Origin: Cyclobacteriaceae bacterium
GTDB lineage: Bacteria > Bacteroidota > Bacteroidia > Cytophagales > Cyclobacteriaceae
Assembly: GCA_028279155.1 (NCBI GenBank)
Contig: JANQST010000327.1
Coordinates: 1-6,186 of the forward strand
Length of the DNA: 6,186 bases
Direction of reading: 5' to 3'
The notes beneath the pieces are model-generated. The model had not been told where the DNA came from. It ran no database searches and saw nothing but the letters and a program-made list of their open reading frames with translations. Position numbers and translations under genes: made by a program. This document shows, in pieces, positions 1-6,186 of this stretch. How positions within the stretch are numbered: position 1 is the stretch's first letter; every line of letters begins with the position of its first letter.

Positions 1-885
1 GACCTTGCTTCTGGATACCAGGGAAAATCGACTCGATTAACTCGTTTAAATGACGATATTTTGGGTCACAAAAAGCCTGGAAAAGTTGAAGAAATTTGGT
101 TTGAATCCTCATTCGACAAGCGTCAAATCCATGGATGGATCGTATACCCTCCAGATTTTGACCCAAATGAAAAGTATCCATTGATGCTGGAGATACACGG
201 AGGACCTTTCGCAAGTTACAGTCCCTATTTTTCTACTGAGGTCCAGATTTTTGCTTCTGCTGGCTATGTGGTTTTGTATACCAACCCACGAGGTAGTACA
301 AGTTACGGAGAGGAATTCGGAAACCTGATACACCATAATTACCCTGGCGAAGACTATGACGATCTGATGTCTGGGGTGGATGCTGTAATTGCCAAAGGAT
401 TCATTGATGAAGACAATTTATTCGTTACCGGCGGAAGCGGCGGTGGAGTCCTCACGTCCTGGATCATAGGCAAAACCGATCGATTCAAAGCAGCTGTAGT
501 AGCAAAACCCGTGATCAATTGGTACAGCTTTGTGCTGTATGCTGATAACCCAGGTTTCTTCTATAAATACTGGTTCCCAGGAGTCCCATGGGAAAACACG
601 GAACATTACATGAAGCGCTCCCCTATTTCATTGGTTGGAAATGTCACAACTCCTACGATGGTATTAACCGGAGAAGAAGATTATCGAACACCTATAGCAG
701 AGACCGAACAATACTACGCTGCATTAAAATTGAATAAAGTAGATGCAGCAATGGTTCGGATACCTGGAGCCTCTCATGGGATCGCAAATAAGCCCAGCAA
801 CCTGGTGGCAAAAATGGCGTCCATTCTGAGCTGGTTTGATAAATACAGAGGTGAGACGCTTAAGGCCACCATTGAGGATAAATAG
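1..885 (+). CDS. Prolyl oligopeptidase family (S9) serine peptidase, C-terminal part, 5' truncated
   Basis: This is the catalytic alpha/beta-hydrolase domain of an S9 peptidase (acylaminoacyl-peptidase/DPP-like), which hydrolyses peptide bonds in oligopeptides. The frame is open from base 1, so the TTG at 61 is internal and 294 residues of a longer protein are visible. Residues 1-25 read like the last strand of the beta-propeller (GYQGKSTRLTRLND), and most of the propeller lies outside the window. Visible landmarks, numbered from base 1: oxyanion-region HGGP at 66-69, NPRGS at 95-99, nucleophile elbow GGSGGG with Ser146 (codon 436-438), Asp227 in GEEDYRTP (codon 679-681) and His259 in GASHG (codon 775-777). 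Spacing and order match an intact S9 triad. The elbow has Gly where GGSYGG is commoner; I regard this as a subfamily variant, not damage. S9 enzymes of this kind are often secreted in Bacteroidota, but the N-terminus that would show a signal peptide is missing. DUF3750 follows after 67 bases on the same strand. Confidence 0.93.
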   Translation, partial: DLASGYQGKSTRLTRLNDDILGHKKPGKVEEIWFESSFDKRQIHGWIVYPPDFDPNEKYPLMLEIHGGPFASYSPYFSTEVQIFASAGYVVLYTNPRGSTSYGEEFGNLIHHNYPGEDYDDLMSGVDAVIAKGFIDEDNLFVTGGSGGGVLTSWIIGKTDRFKAAVVAKPVINWYSFVLYADNPGFFYKYWFPGVPWENTEHYMKRSPISLVGNVTTPTMVLTGEEDYRTPIAETEQYYAALKLNKVDAAMVRIPGASHGIANKPSNLVAKMASILSWFDKYRGETLKATIEDK

Positions 886-952
886 AAGAAGTTTATTCGA
901 CATATACTTACGCGTCCTTTTTACGTAAGAGAATATTGAATTATTCAAAAGC

Positions 953-1855
953 GTGGACAGAACACTTACGGATAAAGAAAAGGTCAAACAAAAAAAGAAA
1001 GGAAATCGCTCCAGGGTAAGTCAAAATGGGATTTCAAAAGTATCCTATTGGTACGTTGTTTCCCGTTTGTTATTCATATTGTTCTTAGTAGCACCATTGA
1101 TTGTTGATCGGTTCTCCAAAACCAATGAAACACATAGGGTCTGGAATGAAAGCCGAGGCATTGCCCCAACACCTGAACAGCATCCTGCTCCTGTACTTCA
1201 GGTTTACACGGCAAGAACACGTGGAATCAAGGGAGCATTCGCCGTACATTCCTGGATCGCAATGAAACCCCGAGATGCAAAGCGGTACGAAGTGAGCCAA
1301 GTCATTGGATGGAGAAGTGATGCACTTGGTAATGTCCTATTCCGGGAAAGTATAGTGCCGGATAGAAGCTGGTATGGGAATGAACCCAGCTTAATTCTTG
1401 ACTTACGTGGTGATGGTGTTGATGCTATCATTAGAAAGGTTGATGCTGCAATCAAGGCGTATCCGTGGGCCAACAACTATGAAATTTACCCGGGTCCGAA
1501 TAGTAACACATTTGTAGCGTGGGTAGGCTTGCAGGTTCCGGAGCTTGGACTGGATTTACCATCTACTGCCATAGGGAAAGACTGGCGGCCCTTGCAACAA
1601 TCGTTTGGTTTATCAGCCAGTGGTTCAGGCGTTCAAGCATCTTTGCTTGGACTCTTGGGAACAAGTATCGGACTCGAAGAAGGCTTTGAACTCAATGTTT
1701 TAGGCCTCAATGCTGAATTGGATTTATTTGATCTATCCCTTGAATTACCCATCTTCGGCAGGTTTACCACAACCTATGTCCTGACCTATTTAATTCTTTG
1801 GATTTCTTTACGATGGTGGCTTAGAAAGTACAAAGGCAGATACATGCGTTTTTAG
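953..1855 (+). CDS. DUF3750 family membrane-anchored protein
   Basis: A 300-residue protein that I recognise as DUF3750 from its conserved core; its function is unknown. The GTG start at 953 is the best choice: an in-frame stop lies at 926-928 and the next in-frame ATG is only at residue 104. There is no Shine-Dalgarno sequence. Layout: basic N-terminus (1-31), membrane helix about 33-51, conserved domain about 82-270, second helix about 273-290, basic tail. Charges suggest both ends are cytoplasmic and the domain periplasmic. Conserved-looking blocks are TRGIKGAFAVHSWIA (89-103, His99 and Trp101), PDRSWYG (136-142), LRGDG (151-155), IYPGPNSNTFVAWV (178-191), PSTAIGKDW (203-211) and a Gly/Leu-rich stretch (219-270) ending in LPIFGRF. 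The protein has no cysteine. His first, then Asn-Ser-Asn, resembles the order in permuted papain-like folds, but that is inference. It may be cotranscribed with the upstream peptidase; no promoter is obvious in the 67-base gap. Confidence 0.85.
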   Translation: MDRTLTDKEKVKQKKKGNRSRVSQNGISKVSYWYVVSRLLFILFLVAPLIVDRFSKTNETHRVWNESRGIAPTPEQHPAPVLQVYTARTRGIKGAFAVHSWIAMKPRDAKRYEVSQVIGWRSDALGNVLFRESIVPDRSWYGNEPSLILDLRGDGVDAIIRKVDAAIKAYPWANNYEIYPGPNSNTFVAWVGLQVPELGLDLPSTAIGKDWRPLQQSFGLSASGSGVQASLLGLLGTSIGLEEGFELNVLGLNAELDLFDLSLELPIFGRFTTTYVLTYLILWISLRWWLRKYKGRYMRF

Positions 1856-1894
1856 AGACAGCTACCCTCTGAAAGCGTCTTACAAATAACCATC

Positions 1895-2881
1895 TTACAC
1901 CTTATCTGTTACCCCGGGACCAAACATGAATATGGCTAATAACATGGACCAAAACATGGAATAGAAAGCGGTCACTAGTACAAGTATTGTGAAACTCAAG
2001 ATCCTTCGGAGCCTGAGTTTACCCAGTCGTATGAAATAGTATAACGGATGGGCAAAAAAGACAAGAAGAAGATAGCCACCAGGTTTCGGTAGATCGGGAA
2101 ATAATGAGAGTGTCATAACGATCAGTACGAACAAGAAAAACATGGCATTGAAGTGAAAAATAGCGCCTTTGATGATGTAGCTATCTGGCATGTCCTTGTA
2201 GATTCCTTTGAAAATTTTAAATATGTTGATGTAGACAAACAAGCCTAAGAGATGAGCCAGAAGCGCAACGAACGGCATTACTTTATGATATCCAGTATCT
2301 TCTTGACCATCATACAGTTCTTCTATAGCATCGATATCATAACTACTACCATATTTAAAAGCAGTCCCCACCATATACCCATCAATAAATCCGCTGACGA
2401 TCGTGCTGTCCATGCTTCCGTCTTCATTGGGACCTAAGATGTATAGCAATCCTGCCCCATGTGGTTTTCCGTCTTTTAACCCGCCAACATAAACAGAATC
2501 TTCACCAATTAAGGCATCAAAATCCATGCACTCTTTACATCCTTCTTCTACCGTAACCTGAATCGTTGAATTATGACTCTCCACTCCTAATATGCTAAAG
2601 ATCACCAAAACAATTGCGGTGACACTGAAAGTTGCCATGCTGTAAGAAACATGATCGTGCAAACCCTCATCTTCAACATCATCAATTAGAATGGACGGAT
2701 GAAAGAGCACATAGGCAGTTGTCTTTAGATAGGTCCAAAGCAATGAAATACTCGATCCAAATTTGTCGTGCCATATTTTTCCGAAAATGTTACGAACGAA
2801 AGATGTACCGGTAAGTGTAATTTTTTCTAACTCTTGAGATTCATCGTTTCCCGAATCTGGATTATTAACTTGATCTGACAT
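1895..2881 (-). CDS. Five-helix membrane protein with a MORN-like repeat in a large loop (family unknown)
   Basis: A 328-residue protein whose family I do not recognise. The ATG at 2881 gives an acidic, Ser/Asn-rich N-terminus. Residues 1-83 are soluble and include a juxtamembrane stretch (LWTYLKTTAYVLFHPSIL, 48-65) loosely like Yip1 or DUF3667-type Bacteroidota proteins. Predicted helices are at about 84-99, 203-223, 238-260, 269-285 and 294-319. Positive charges (K222-K229 and R285-R293) suggest N-in/C-out topology, placing loop 100-202 in the periplasm. That loop carries a CxxC (C115, C118), then a good MORN motif at 131-144 (YVGGLKDGKPHGAG, matching YxGxxxxGxxxGxG) and a degenerate copy at 161-174 (IVSGFIDGYMVGTA; 5 of 14 positions identical to the first). 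MORN repeats in other proteins bind lipids or proteins; that role is not shown here. The gene converges on DUF3750 with 39 bases between stops and lies 316 bases from the serine hydrolase stop, so it may have its own promoter. Confidence 0.85.
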   Translation of the reverse strand: MSDQVNNPDSGNDESQELEKITLTGTSFVRNIFGKIWHDKFGSSISLLWTYLKTTAYVLFHPSILIDDVEDEGLHDHVSYSMATFSVTAIVLVIFSILGVESHNSTIQVTVEEGCKECMDFDALIGEDSVYVGGLKDGKPHGAGLLYILGPNEDGSMDSTIVSGFIDGYMVGTAFKYGSSYDIDAIEELYDGQEDTGYHKVMPFVALLAHLLGLFVYINIFKIFKGIYKDMPDSYIIKGAIFHFNAMFFLFVLIVMTLSLFPDLPKPGGYLLLVFFAHPLYYFIRLGKLRLRRILSFTILVLVTAFYSMFWSMLLAIFMFGPGVTDKV

Positions 2882-2925
2882 GGCTAGGTGATTTGATTCA
2901 AGCTAAATATCCTTAATTAAACCAG

Positions 2926-2937
2926 TAATTGCAATTA
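2926..2937. repeat. Perfect 12-bp palindrome upstream of the MORN-loop protein gene
   Basis: TAATTGCAATTA equals its own reverse complement. It lies 44-56 bases upstream of the ATG at 2881, where an operator for a dimeric regulator could sit. A second short palindrome, TTAATTAA, lies at 2913-2920. In AT-rich DNA such palindromes arise by chance, so a regulatory role is only possible. Confidence 0.25.
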
Positions 2938-3055
2938 TTTGTCTGATTTGATTGGTATAGACCAAGCAATAATAACCCCTAGAACCAATTAGTTATTTTG
3001 CTCAAAGTGATCTCCCAAAATCCCACATGGCAGTTTTTTAGCAAAAGCAATTACT

Positions 3056-3085
3056 TTGACATTCATTAATCAGCTATACTATGAT
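3056..3085 (+). promoter_or_regulatory. Sigma70-like promoter match (TTGACA, 18-base spacer, TATGAT)
   Basis: TTGACA at 3056-3061 is a perfect -35 hexamer, and TATGAT at 3080-3085 matches TATAAT at five of six positions, with an 18-base spacer. Bacteroidota housekeeping promoters normally use TTG at -33 and TAnnTTTG at -7 instead, so the match may be meaningless in its own host. If active, it would make an RNA that starts near 3092 and runs antisense into the serine hydrolase. A near-match to the Bacteroidota -7 box, TTACTTTG, sits at 3051-3058 and would fit the small frame at 3081 better, though no TTG is found at the right distance upstream. Confidence 0.2.
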
Positions 3086-3170
3086 ACCAAGAGTAAGATC
3101 CAATTCAGAAAGACTTTTCCCACTTGTTTGCATGGTACTTGTTGCCATCCTACTGATTGCTACAATATAG
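3081..3170 (+). CDS. Possible 29-aa single-helix small protein
   Basis: An ATG frame of 29 codons plus TAG sits alone in the intergenic gap. The first 12 residues are polar and basic (MIPRVRSNSERL, three Arg), and the rest is a hydrophobic run (PLVCMVLVAILLIATI), the pattern of a short N-in membrane peptide. A second in-frame ATG falls at residue 18. There is no Shine-Dalgarno sequence, as is normal in this phylum. It could instead be the remnant of a signal anchor from a decayed gene, or chance: at this length, open frames are common. An antisense frame (3074-3148) overlaps it. I do not recognise it as a known small protein. Confidence 0.25.
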   Translation: MIPRVRSNSERLFPLVCMVLVAILLIATI

Positions 3171-3197
3171 AATAGAGGGTCAAAGATTAGCTAGCAA

Positions 3198-4292
3198 CTA
3201 ATCCTTATAGGTCACAATCATATCCAATATTCGCTGGTACTGTCGCCAACCTGTACTACGTCGGTATTCAGCTTTGGTCTTGTGGGCAACGACCATGTTG
3301 TGTTTCGGAATTACGGTGATGTATTGACCCCATGCTCCACGAGCGGTGTAGGCTCCCTCGTAATCTGGTAGATGTTTGTCACCATCCCAAATCCACCACA
3401 TGTAGCCATAGCCAAAGTCGCCATCACGCATTCGAGTTGGATTCATCTCTTCAACAGGAGTAACAAGTGAGCGAATTTTGTTTGCCCAGTCTTCTGAAAT
3501 GATTTGCTTTCCATTCCATTTTCCATCATTCAGCATCAACTGACCAATTTTAGCCATGTCTCTTGTAGACAACCAAATGTGGTAGGCTTTGTTACGAGAA
3601 CGGGTGGTGTCCCCGCTCTTTCGTTGTGCACTTCGATCAAAATCTTGCATACCCAATGGAATGGCCAGGTCATTTTGTAGTGCGTCATAGATATTGATCC
3701 CCGTTTCTTGTTCGAAGACAGCTCCTGCTGCATTGAAATCCCAGTTGTTATAAAGCAAATAAGTTCCTGGAGATTGAGATCCTCTTGGTGGTGCATCTGC
3801 CGAATTGTCTCCCGAATTGGAAGCAGGATGATAGACCCCTGAGCGTGCGGTGATTAAATGATCAATGGTGGCCGTCTTTTCAATGTCCATCAACCCTTGT
3901 ACATCGTCCATGCCCATTTCTGCCAGCGTCTTATTAAGATCTATTGTGCCATTTTCAACATACTTACCGTAAAGCATTGCCAAGATGCTCTTACGACAGG
4001 ATGCCAGGTAACTAAGCTCTTCAATGTCTCCATAATCCAATACCATTTTGCCATCTATAATTACGACAAGTCCTGTTGTTCTACTCGAATCAACTACAAA
4101 TTGCTGCATTTCACGAAGTTCACGTTCATCATAACCATATGCTTCAAAACTGGCTTCTTCCCAAGCCAATCCGGTTTCTGATGATTCTTCAGAGTTGGAA
4201 TCGGTCTGTTGCTCAGGCGGAGTACATGCTGAAAGAAGAATTGCTAACAGCATTACAACTCTGTTTGTATGGAATAAGGACTTGGTGTTCAT
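3198..4292 (-). CDS. Lipoprotein serine hydrolase, class C beta-lactamase/PBP-like fold
   Basis: A 364-residue member of the beta-lactamase-related serine hydrolase family (PF00144 type), which includes esterases, D-amino-acid peptidases and PBP4-like enzymes; the substrate cannot be told. I chose the ATG at 4292: it gives a compact lipoprotein signal, a basic n-region, a hydrophobic core and lipobox LSAC with Cys23. The TTG at 4313 would only add seven residues. An acidic Ser/Glu/Gln-rich linker follows the cysteine. Catalytic motifs: SxxK as SCRK (Ser98, Lys101), YxN as YNN (Tyr181-Asn183), and the third motif as ARGAWGQ (317-323) in place of KTG/HxG. RSGVYHPAS (151-159), PLGMQD (212-217) and GYGYMWWIW (294-302) are typical of these hydrolases. 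The protein is predicted to be lipid-anchored in the envelope, facing the periplasm or the surface. It lies 46 bases downstream of the permease gene on the same strand with no clear terminator between, so cotranscription is plausible. The length is normal and nothing looks broken. Confidence 0.92.
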   Translation of the reverse strand: MNTKSLFHTNRVVMLLAILLSACTPPEQQTDSNSEESSETGLAWEEASFEAYGYDERELREMQQFVVDSSRTTGLVVIIDGKMVLDYGDIEELSYLASCRKSILAMLYGKYVENGTIDLNKTLAEMGMDDVQGLMDIEKTATIDHLITARSGVYHPASNSGDNSADAPPRGSQSPGTYLLYNNWDFNAAGAVFEQETGINIYDALQNDLAIPLGMQDFDRSAQRKSGDTTRSRNKAYHIWLSTRDMAKIGQLMLNDGKWNGKQIISEDWANKIRSLVTPVEEMNPTRMRDGDFGYGYMWWIWDGDKHLPDYEGAYTARGAWGQYITVIPKHNMVVAHKTKAEYRRSTGWRQYQRILDMIVTYKD

Positions 4293-4338
4293 TTGGAATA
4301 GGTGTTTGTTCAAATGAAAGTTAAGTATTTATTAGCGA

Positions 4339-6186
4339 TCATTCATCTTTCAAGTGGTCAACCGGGTTAGCCATGGCAGAGAGATAAGAATGATAGCCTA
4401 CAGTGAGGAGTGTAAACAGGATGGCACCTATTCCAATAAACAAACCCATCGTCCAGTGAATCTCCGTTTGATAGGCAAAATCTTTCAACCAATTGTAGCC
4501 AAGAAATCTACCTAGCGGAATACCTATCAATAATGACAACAGGATCAGCTTTATAAACTCTGTGGAAATCAATGCATAAATCCCCGAAAAAGAAGCTCCA
4601 AGTACTTTGCGTATGCTCATTTCCTTCTTTCTCTTTTCTACGGAAAAATTAGCAAGGGCAAGCAAGCCCAATGCTGCAATAAGTGTTGCTGTTATCGATA
4701 GATACTGAATGATTTTACTTAATCGTGCTTCGCTTTCATAGAGTTTAGACCATTCATCATCCATATAAAATAACTCCAGTGGCCAGCCTGGAACCAAGGT
4801 ATCCCATACGGCTTCCAAATGTTTATTCATTCGTTCACGGCTAGCAGGATCGAAGCGAATAACCATATAGCGATAGAAATTGTTGTTAGTCATTGACATA
4901 ACGAGCGGCTCTATTTCATTATGTAGCGATAGAAAATTAAAATCTTCTACCACTCCTACGATTTTACCCGTCTTAAATGAGCTTCCACTATTGCCCATTA
5001 CCTCCAGCGACTTTCCTAATGGATTTTCAAACCCAAGCATTTCCACCGCCTTTTTATTCATCACAAAAGCGCTTGTTTGGTCAGCAGCAAATTCTCTGGA
5101 TAATTTCCTTCCTTCAATCAATGTCATGTCAAACGCATCAATGAAATCCTCATCCGCCCGGATCAAATGCATTCGTATTCGTTGGTTTTGATCTCCATCT
5201 ATAATGAATGGGTAGTTGAATACCGGCACGTTCGCTCCAAAAGGTGCACTCCATGTTCCTGCCACATTACGAATACTGGGATCTGACAAGAGTTGTCTTT
5301 TAAAGGCCTTGTATTTATCAAATTCATTATAAACACTTTCCTTAAGTCTAACTATTGCATATTGGTCTCGTTCTATGTCTAGATCGACGGACCGAATGTA
5401 GCTCGTCTGTAAAAGGATTACGACAAGAACAAACATGAATGCAATGGTGGTAGCAAATTGAAATACAACCAATGTTTTGCGAATGTAGCCACCCTTTTTC
5501 CCGCTTGATAGTTGTCCCTTTATCACATTTTTTGGACTGAAGGAAGACAGAAAAAATGCTGGGTATAACCCAGAGGCCACACCAACAATTAAGGCAATCA
5601 AAAACAAAGATATTGGCAATATTGGAGTCGAGAAGTCTAAGCTTAACGATGTTCCAACAATTTCATTAAACGCTGGCAATGAGATCCATGCAAGACCTGT
5701 TGCCAGAATCATAGAAAGTATCGAAAGCAGGATAGATTCAAACAAAAACTGGATGATCAACTGAGACCTGAATGCTCCAACAGATTTTCTCAAACCAATC
5801 TCAACAGCTCTTTTAGAGAACATGGTTGTATTTAGGTTTATGAAATTGATGCATGCAAGCAACAAGACGGAAAGCGCAATAAGAGTTATGGTATTGATTA
5901 CCCTTAGACGAGGATTTGAATCAGGATTTCCTGGCAAGGCCCCCAAATGAACCTCAGTTAGTGGTTGCAGATACAACTGAACTTTGTCTTTGAAATCTTC
6001 ATCAAAGAACTTATCAATTAAGTTGGGAAGTGCTAGCTCTACATCCTTCTGATCTGCCGTGGGGATTAATTTAATATATGTCGTGAAAAAAGTCCCTCTC
6101 CATTTCAAGTGCCCTCCTTTATTCCATAATGATTTCTTTATGTCGGCAATCAAATCGAATTGTATACTGGAATTGATAGGAATATC
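4339..6186 (-). CDS. FtsX/MacB-type ABC transporter permease, 5' truncated by the window edge
   Basis: This is the membrane subunit of a MacB-type ABC transporter, which would pair with a cytoplasmic ATPase and move or extract lipid, peptide or antibiotic substrates across the envelope. The frame stays open to 6186, giving 615 residues, so the TTG at 6153 is internal; the edge residues IPINSSIQFD resemble the family's first periplasmic domain. Relatives in Bacteroidota have about 800 residues and eight helices. The first helix and part of the first periplasmic domain are therefore missing. Seven helices are seen, at about 97-118, 142-169, 190-213, 237-261, 491-514, 538-563 and 579-601. The two FtsX domains carry the duplicated signatures EIGLRKSVGA (129-138) and EMSIRKVLGA (522-531), and the first ends in YPAFFLSSFSPKNVIKG (208-224). 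A second periplasmic domain fills 262-490. The C-terminus, NPVDHLKDE, is typical. The matching ATPase gene is not in the window. Confidence 0.93.
   Translation of the reverse strand, partial: DIPINSSIQFDLIADIKKSLWNKGGHLKWRGTFFTTYIKLIPTADQKDVELALPNLIDKFFDEDFKDKVQLYLQPLTEVHLGALPGNPDSNPRLRVINTITLIALSVLLLACINFINLNTTMFSKRAVEIGLRKSVGAFRSQLIIQFLFESILLSILSMILATGLAWISLPAFNEIVGTSLSLDFSTPILPISLFLIALIVGVASGLYPAFFLSSFSPKNVIKGQLSSGKKGGYIRKTLVVFQFATTIAFMFVLVVILLQTSYIRSVDLDIERDQYAIVRLKESVYNEFDKYKAFKRQLLSDPSIRNVAGTWSAPFGANVPVFNYPFIIDGDQNQRIRMHLIRADEDFIDAFDMTLIEGRKLSREFAADQTSAFVMNKKAVEMLGFENPLGKSLEVMGNSGSSFKTGKIVGVVEDFNFLSLHNEIEPLVMSMTNNNFYRYMVIRFDPASRERMNKHLEAVWDTLVPGWPLELFYMDDEWSKLYESEARLSKIIQYLSITATLIAALGLLALANFSVEKRKKEMSIRKVLGASFSGIYALISTEFIKLILLSLLIGIPLGRFLGYNWLKDFAYQTEIHWTMGLFIGIGAILFTLLTVGYHSYLSAMANPVDHLKDE

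Larger units (their letters stand above)
2882..3197. other. 316-base intergenic gap between the MORN-loop protein and the serine hydrolase
   Basis: This is the only long stretch without a confident gene. It is AT-rich and is bounded on the left by the start of the membrane protein and on the right by the stop of the serine hydrolase, both on the minus strand, so it should contain the upstream region of the membrane protein gene. It holds a perfect palindrome (2926-2937), a short TTGGT/ACCAA inverted repeat (2952-2965), a sigma70-like hexamer pair on the plus strand (3056-3085) and a 29-codon open frame (3081-3170). I see no convincing Bacteroidota TTG/TAnnTTTG promoter for the minus-strand gene and no RNA gene. 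Confidence 0.7.

Noticed and set aside
61..63. TTG at 61 as the start of the S9 peptidase
   Set aside because: The frame is open to base 1 and the residues before 61 fit the end of the beta-propeller, so this is an internal Leu codon.
907..929. Inverted repeat CTTACG/CGTAAG with an 11-base loop between the S9 peptidase and DUF3750
   Set aside because: The stem is only 6 bp and no T-tract follows; the T-run is in the loop. It is too weak to call a terminator.
3074..3148. 24-codon minus-strand frame in the intergenic gap
   Set aside because: Its polar composition has no recognisable features and it overlaps a more protein-like frame on the other strand. It is likely chance.
3185..3203. Inverted repeat GATTAG/CTAATC overlapping the serine hydrolase stop codon, followed on the minus strand by TTT
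   Set aside because: A 6-bp, mostly AT stem with three Ts is within chance expectation, so it is not a credible terminator.
4293..4313. TTG at 4313 as the start of the serine hydrolase
   Set aside because: It only adds seven polar residues before an ATG (4292) that gives a textbook lipoprotein signal peptide.
3858..4324. Two overlapping plus-strand open frames (107 and 82 codons) opposite the serine hydrolase
   Set aside because: They are antisense to a gene with intact catalytic motifs and a signal peptide, and their low-complexity composition is typical of shadow frames.
4880..5191. 103-codon plus-strand open frame inside the permease gene
   Set aside because: It is antisense to a well-supported coding region with clear FtsX-family motifs, so it is a shadow frame.
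6151..6153. TTG at 6153 as the start of the permease
   Set aside because: The frame continues to the window edge with family-like residues, and the protein would lack its first helix.

Overview
The window looks like chromosomal DNA of a Bacteroidota bacterium, probably a marine Cytophagales-type organism. The evidence is a moderately AT-rich composition, starts without Shine-Dalgarno sequences, a large FtsX/MacB-type permease of the kind these genomes carry in many copies, a lipoprotein serine hydrolase, and an S9 peptidase with a GGSGGG nucleophile elbow. The phylum call is inferred from protein style; there is no marker gene here.

Left part, plus strand (1-1855). The 3' end of a prolyl-oligopeptidase-family (S9) peptidase, open from base 1, contains the whole catalytic domain. 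It is followed after 67 bases by a 300-aa DUF3750 protein with one membrane segment near each end and a domain between them predicted to be periplasmic. The two could share a transcript. Only 39 bases separate the DUF3750 stop from the end of the next, oppositely oriented gene.

Right part, minus strand (1895-6186). Reading leftward, the genes are: a 5'-truncated FtsX/MacB-type ABC permease cut by the right edge; 46 bases later a lipoprotein serine hydrolase of the class C beta-lactamase/PBP fold; a 316-base gap; and a 328-aa five-helix membrane protein of unknown family. The last carries a MORN-like repeat pair and a CxxC in its large loop, predicted to be periplasmic. The gap holds a perfect 12-bp palindrome, a sigma70-like promoter match and a possible 29-aa single-helix peptide, none of them secure.

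Nearly every product is predicted to act at or outside the inner membrane: peptidase, DUF3750 domain, MORN loop protein, lipoprotein hydrolase, export permease. Nothing shows that the five genes form one pathway. I found no RNA genes, CRISPR array, insertion sequence or clearly novel system. The best leads are the cysteine-free DUF3750 domain, whose motif order recalls permuted papain-like enzymes, and the MORN-bearing membrane protein.
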